Source: Nanobdellota archaeon
GTDB taxonomy: Bacteria > Patescibacteriota > Minisyncoccia > UBA6257 > GWB1-50-10
Assembly (NCBI GenBank): GCA_030695805.1
Contig: JAUYPG010000065.1
Span: 1-8,263, forward strand
Length of the DNA stretch: 8,263 nucleotides
Direction of reading: 5' to 3'
Below the pieces are notes generated by a model. It was not told where the DNA came from. It searched no databases and was given only the letters and a program-made list of their open reading frames with translations. Within the stretch, counting starts at the first letter, position 1. The number at the start of each line of letters is the position of its first letter. Shown piece after piece: positions 5,737-8,263 of this stretch. The translations under genes and the position numbers were made by a program.

Positions 5737-6117
5737 CTAAAGCTTTGGCAAGGCACAGCCACTTGCCTTGGAAAGCCCTTCTGGCCCTTGTTCACCTTCA
5801 AGGCGCGTGCCGTCCGGAAATATCCACGTGGGATAGCCCTTCACTCCTTTTTCAAGACATTGTTTCGGATTATCGGGACATTCTACGTATGGCACATACT
5901 TAAATGATTTGCCGAACTCTTTTTTCTCATTCTGACAGTGCGAACACCAGTCAGCACCGTACATCGTAACTTCTTTCTTTGCGAGACACTGAGCAAACGC
6001 GTCCAAGTTGCCATAGGCGGGCTTGGGACGGGTAAGGTACCACATGGCGAGCGCTAGCAATCCTATTATGCTTATCACGCCTATCAATGTTAGAGATTTT
6101 TTGGAATTGTCCGCCAT
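5737..6117 (-). CDS. Membrane-anchored thioredoxin-like protein (CSHC active site)
   Basis: A 126-residue thiol-disulfide protein facing outside the cytoplasm. Residues 9-28 form a signal anchor. The domain shows VTMYGADWCSHC with the redox pair Cys58/Cys61, and GYPTW with the expected cis-Pro96. Cys44, Cys80, Cys87 and Cys121 are extra, and Cys80/Cys87 probably form a structural disulfide. The pattern resembles the thioredoxin domain found fused to VKOR-type enzymes, but no VKOR part is present here. It is shorter than canonical periplasmic thioredoxins because the N-terminal strand is reduced. The CcdA protein encoded upstream could keep it reduced. A TAGAAT -10 inside the MITE-like repeat ends 5 bases before the ATG. 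The substrate is unknown; the 286-residue Cys protein encoded next is a candidate. Confidence 0.9.
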   Translation of the reverse strand: MADNSKKSLTLIGVISIIGLLALAMWYLTRPKPAYGNLDAFAQCLAKKEVTMYGADWCSHCQNEKKEFGKSFKYVPYVECPDNPKQCLEKGVKGYPTWIFPDGTRLEGEQGPEGLSKASGCALPKL

Positions 6118-6119
6118 AA

Positions 6120-6303
6120 GAAATTCTAAATCCTAATATCTAAATCCTAAACAATCTCAAATTGACACGCCTTGCGTGTCATCCTGAGGGCGAAGCCCGA
6201 AGGAACTCGAGGGAGATCCTTCACTTCGTTCAGGATGACCTGCGGTCATTTGGATTTTGGATTTGTTTAGAAATTAGAAATTAGATATTAGAAATTAAAT
6301 TTC
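6120..6303. mobile_element. MITE-like 184-bp inverted-repeat element
   Basis: The whole gap is an imperfect inverted repeat. Both ends read GAAATT inward. CTAATATCTAA (6133-6143) is matched exactly by TTAGATATTAG (6281-6291). GTCATCCTGA (6178-6187) pairs with TCAGGATGAC (6230-6239). Inside are local hairpins GACACGC/GCGTGTC (6164-6180), GGGC-GAA-GCCC (6188-6198) and GACC/GGTC (6237-6247). GAAGGA and TCCTTC pair around the centre. It has no gene of its own, so it would depend on a transposase elsewhere. It fills the space between the 172-residue gene (its last base touches that stop codon) and the thioredoxin gene. It supplies the -10 of the latter and may fold as a strong RNA structure between the two messages. 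Confidence 0.65.
6123..6128 (-). promoter_or_regulatory. -10 element of the thioredoxin-like gene
   Basis: TAGAAT ends 5 bases before the ATG at 6117 and lies in the end of the inverted-repeat element. No convincing -35 is seen at 16-18 bases. Confidence 0.4.
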
Positions 6304-6821
6304 TATTCATCACAACAATCGACCATTTTTTCCATGATGTCTTTCAAGGTCCATGGTTTACCCTGAGCTTGCCGAAGGGCTTGTTCCTCTTCCGCCATTT
6401 CTTTTGCGTCCGGCAATTCAATGAGGTTTAGACGCAAGCCCCAAAAGATAGAATACAACTTCCATGCGTAATCAAATGTCTCTTTCGCCTTCTCTTTTTC
6501 ACCGTCTCCCTGAAGTTTAGTACCAACCTCAATAAGGCGCATCGTGGTCGCGAGAAGATGCTTTGACACGCACCACGTCTCTCCTTCGTGTTTCGGAATC
6601 ATACGCGCGAGGAGGGCTTTTCGCACCTCTCGGATTTCACCCAGCGTATCGAAGTAACTTTCTTTGCCGGTTTTTTCTCCGGTCATAAAAAAGTGCTCCT
6701 CCAAAGAGATGAGGTTCATCACCGCGATGGAGAGGTCTTCTTCCATTGAGAGGTCCACGGTGCCCGAGGACTTCATTGCTTCGACTTTTTTTATGAGTTC
6801 CTGGAATTTTTTTTCGTCCAT
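6303..6821 (-). CDS. Conserved helical cytosolic protein in operon with ccdA, function unknown
   Basis: I do not recognise this protein. It has 172 residues, no signal or membrane segment, and looks all-helical. EEHFFMTGEKTGKESYFD (41-58), ETWCVSKHL (81-89) and YAWKLYSIFWGLRLN (118-132) look like the conserved blocks. Glu41, Glu42, His43, Cys84 and His88 could form a metal site, and the tail ends in Cys169-Cys170. Residues 148-154 (ALRQAQG) come from a CCTGAGC/GAAGG repeat read in frame, a probable insertion before the last helix. Its ATG lies one base after the ccdA stop (TAA-c-ATG), so it is very likely translated by coupling with ccdA and acts with it from the cytosolic side. A role in electron supply or metal sensing is a guess. 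Confidence 0.85.
   Translation of the reverse strand: MDEKKFQELIKKVEAMKSSGTVDLSMEEDLSIAVMNLISLEEHFFMTGEKTGKESYFDTLGEIREVRKALLARMIPKHEGETWCVSKHLLATTMRLIEVGTKLQGDGEKEKAKETFDYAWKLYSIFWGLRLNLIELPDAKEMAEEEQALRQAQGKPWTLKDIMEKMVDCCDE
6361..6379. repeat. CCTGAGC...GAAGG repeat inside the 172-residue gene
   Basis: CCCTGAGCTTGCCGAAGGG is a small imperfect inverted repeat of the same family as 7691-7710 and 8245-8262. Here it is translated as ALRQAQG without breaking the frame. Confidence 0.7.
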
Positions 6822-6822
6822 G

Positions 6823-7602
6823 TTAGACCAACAAAATGAATACGGCGAGCAAAATCATAAGGATTCCGCTCCAAATCTTCATGCGCCCCGAGTTTTCTTT
6901 TTTCCATGTCTCGACCTTTCCAAGTACCGCCTTGTTCCCCGCGAGAGCCATGATGAGCGCGAGCGGAAGCACGAAGAGAATATTGTAGTAGATGAGGTAA
7001 ACAAATCCTTTCGCGTAACTGACCGAGTCGTGCAGAAGCCCGAGTACCATAAGATACGGCCCGCCGGTGCAGGGGAACTCGCAAAGCCCCACAAGCATAC
7101 CAAGCGCAAATGCGGTTGGCATTGAACCCTTTTGGATGAGGCGCGCGATTTTCCCGTGCGCGACAGACGGGATCTTCAGCTTTATCGGAAATTTCGGCAC
7201 GAAGTGGTTTATGAGATTTATAATCCCGAGAACAATGAGAAGCACGGCGCCCGCTTTTGCCATGAACTGCGGAGTATTCAGAATGTGAAACGCTTGAAGA
7301 ATCCCGAGGCCGATCAGGACATACACCGAGAAAAGTCCCGCGATGTACGCTCCCCCGATCTTCCAAATCTCCTTATGCAGGCGGCCAATCGAAAGAAGAA
7401 AGGCAATGGTAAGGAAGAGCACAGAGAAGGCGCATGGATTTATGCTATCAATGAGAGCCGCGATCGTTACAAGCGGAAAGAGAAGCGTTCCTTCCCTCGA
7501 GGCATTCCAGATAAATTCCGCGCCTCCGGCTCCGCGCAAGAGAAGTACTCCACCGAACACAAGGGTGATTGCTCCTATGAGTGCGATAAATTTTTTGTTC
7601 AT
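6823..7602 (-). CDS. ccdA: CcdA/DsbD-family thiol electron-transfer membrane protein
   Basis: Polytopic protein of 259 residues that in this family passes electrons from cytosolic thioredoxin to extracytoplasmic thiol proteins. INPCAF (55-59) carries Cys57 in the first core helix, and CEFPCTGGPY (174-183) carries Cys174 and Cys178 in a later helix. Cys57 and Cys178 match the redox pair of DsbD and CcdA by position; Cys174 is extra. An N-terminal helix (5-23) precedes the core and there is no periplasmic domain, as in CcdA. The length fits. The TTG at 7617 would extend the frame by five residues, but the ATG at 7602 is preferred. A weak TAGATT lies 5 bases before it. It is followed at one base by the 172-residue gene. 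With no cytochrome c gene in view, the natural client is the membrane-anchored thioredoxin downstream. Confidence 0.92.
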   Translation of the reverse strand: MNKKFIALIGAITLVFGGVLLLRGAGGAEFIWNASREGTLLFPLVTIAALIDSINPCAFSVLFLTIAFLLSIGRLHKEIWKIGGAYIAGLFSVYVLIGLGILQAFHILNTPQFMAKAGAVLLIVLGIINLINHFVPKFPIKLKIPSVAHGKIARLIQKGSMPTAFALGMLVGLCEFPCTGGPYLMVLGLLHDSVSYAKGFVYLIYYNILFVLPLALIMALAGNKAVLGKVETWKKENSGRMKIWSGILMILLAVFILLV

Positions 7603-7623
7603 CTTTGAATCTATCAAATATTG

Positions 7624-7713
7624 CCTGAGCCCATCGGGTCTGAGACCCTCAGGGTCGAATGACTTGTCGAAGGCCGACCTTACAAGGATTCCCTTCGACT
7701 ATGCTCAGGGAAT
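7624..7713. repeat. Cluster of CCTGAG/GAAGG repeats between the DUF1573 gene and ccdA
   Basis: A degenerate copy (7624-7673, CCTGAG ... CCTCAGGGTCGAA ... GACTTGTCGAAGG) is followed by a clean copy, CCCTTCGACTATGCTCAGGG (7691-7710). The latter sits in an ATTCCCT/AGGGAAT hairpin (7688-7713). They fill most of the 127-base gap. On the minus strand the hairpin lies 16 bases after the DUF1573 stop and could act as a processing or termination structure, but it lacks a U-tract. Confidence 0.65.
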
Positions 7714-7729
7714 AACGTTTTATCATTTT

Positions 7730-8230
7730 TTACGGTGTTACCATCGAACGAATAGAGAGCACTTTCTCCGCTCCGTTTTCTTCGACCAGATGGATTGTGC
7801 GCTCCACAAGCCCAACTCCTGCCGGACCATGCGCGTTCGGATCATAGACCACGCGCACCCGCATCTCTTCTCCCGGCGCTATGGAGAGGCGAGGGTTCGC
7901 GGGGAGCCCCCCATGCCCCGGCATTCCAAACGGCCCCTTCTTCTCTTCTCCCTTCTCGAGAAATGCCGTGGTGCACATGCAAGAAGTAAAGACCTTTGCG
8001 AGGCGCACTTCGCTTTCCCCCGCGTTCCTCAGTATAAAGATTTTTTCCACATTCCCATCCTTCATCCGGATTGTCCCGAAGTCGAAGGAAGAGATGTCTG
8101 CCGTAAGCGCTGAATCCGTTTTCGGCTCTTCCGTATTTTTCGCGGGCTCCTCACTCGGCTTCCCTACCCAAAAAAGAACTCCAAGAAGAGCAAGTGCTCC
8201 TATTCCTATTATGATGTTTTTTGTTTTCAT
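7730..8230 (-). CDS. Membrane-anchored DUF1573-family protein
   Basis: The 166-residue protein has an N-terminal anchor (residues 6-22) and a charged spacer, then an Ig-like/ASPM-type domain. The DUF1573 signature is visible: FDFGTI (49-54), FILRNAGESEV (65-75), TSCMCTTA (82-89) and LSIAPGEEMRVRVVYDP (115-131). The family usually has SCGCT; here Gly is replaced by Met85 between Cys84 and Cys86. GMPGHGG (102-108) and HGPAGVG (134-140) add Met and His ligands, a set that would suit copper (inference). The biochemical role of DUF1573 is not settled. It is the first gene of the redox group in the window. AGGAAG lies 11 bases before the ATG and a poor TAATCT 5 bases before it, so the start mechanism is unclear. 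Confidence 0.9.
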   Translation of the reverse strand: MKTKNIIIGIGALALLGVLFWVGKPSEEPAKNTEEPKTDSALTADISSFDFGTIRMKDGNVEKIFILRNAGESEVRLAKVFTSCMCTTAFLEKGEEKKGPFGMPGHGGLPANPRLSIAPGEEMRVRVVYDPNAHGPAGVGLVERTIHLVEENGAEKVLSIRSMVTP

Positions 8231-8244
8231 AAATGAGATTACTT

Positions 8245-8262
8245 CCTGAGCGAAGTCGAAGG
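8245..8262. repeat. CCTGAGC/GAAGG repeat at the window edge
   Basis: CCTGAGCGAAGTCGAAGG lies 15 bases upstream of the DUF1573 start and belongs to the same family as 6361-6379 and 7691-7710. It supplies the AGGAAG that could serve as a ribosome site. More may lie past the edge. Confidence 0.6.
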
Positions 8263-8263
8263 A

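Noticed and set aside
6823..7617. TTG start for ccdA at 7617
   Set aside because: It adds only five residues ahead of a good ATG (MNKKFIALIG) and has no ribosome site.
7343..8113. 256-codon plus-strand open frame opposite ccdA and the DUF1573 gene
   Set aside because: It spans two convincingly identified minus-strand genes and the repeat cluster between them, and its composition (Arg/Pro/Ser/His-rich) is typical of antisense frames.

Overview
The window looks like a chromosomal piece of a Candidate Phyla Radiation (Patescibacteria, probably Parcubacteria-like) bacterium. This is an inference from three things: compact genes all on one strand, short palindromic repeats placed in frame inside reading frames (encoding peptides such as ASWRNAE, DPPAGG and ALRQAQG), and small membrane-anchored thiol proteins of types I associate with these genomes. 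TGA is used as a stop (doc), so the standard bacterial code fits. No rRNA, tRNA, CRISPR array or transposase gene was seen.

All ten genes lie on the minus strand, so transcription runs from the high coordinates to the low ones. From 8230 down to 4807 there is an extracytoplasmic thiol-redox group: a membrane-anchored DUF1573 protein, a CcdA/DsbD-type electron-transfer membrane protein, a cytosolic helical protein of unknown function that follows ccdA by one base, a membrane-anchored thioredoxin with a CSHC site, and a membrane-anchored 286-residue protein with a PCCN...DCNH motif. A probable AbrB-Doc toxin-antitoxin pair follows (4764-4085). Next is a CopB-type (CPH) copper ATPase (4052-1872) whose promoter is covered by a CsoR-like operator. 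The window ends with ParA (1844-1068) and the N-terminal 210 residues of ParB (630-1, running off the edge). The redox genes and the copper pump make sense together as handling of copper and thiols outside the cytoplasm. No cytochrome c and no CsoR gene are present here.

The most striking pattern is in the start regions. In front of parB, copB, abrB, the 286-residue gene and the thioredoxin gene, and more weakly parA, a -10 hexamer ends only 5-7 bases before the ATG, and most of these genes lack a usable Shine-Dalgarno sequence. That is the geometry of leaderless mRNAs, and it moves the copB and parA starts downstream of the longest reading frames. The one strong promoter that does not sit on a start codon (957-984) opens a 320-base structured region upstream of parB that may encode a small RNA.

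The stretches between genes are full of repeats. They include a ~184-bp MITE-like inverted repeat (6120-6303), CCTGAGC/GAAGG-type repeats (7624-7713, 8245-8262) and a composite octamer-palindrome element that occurs both between parA and parB and inside the copB reading frame.
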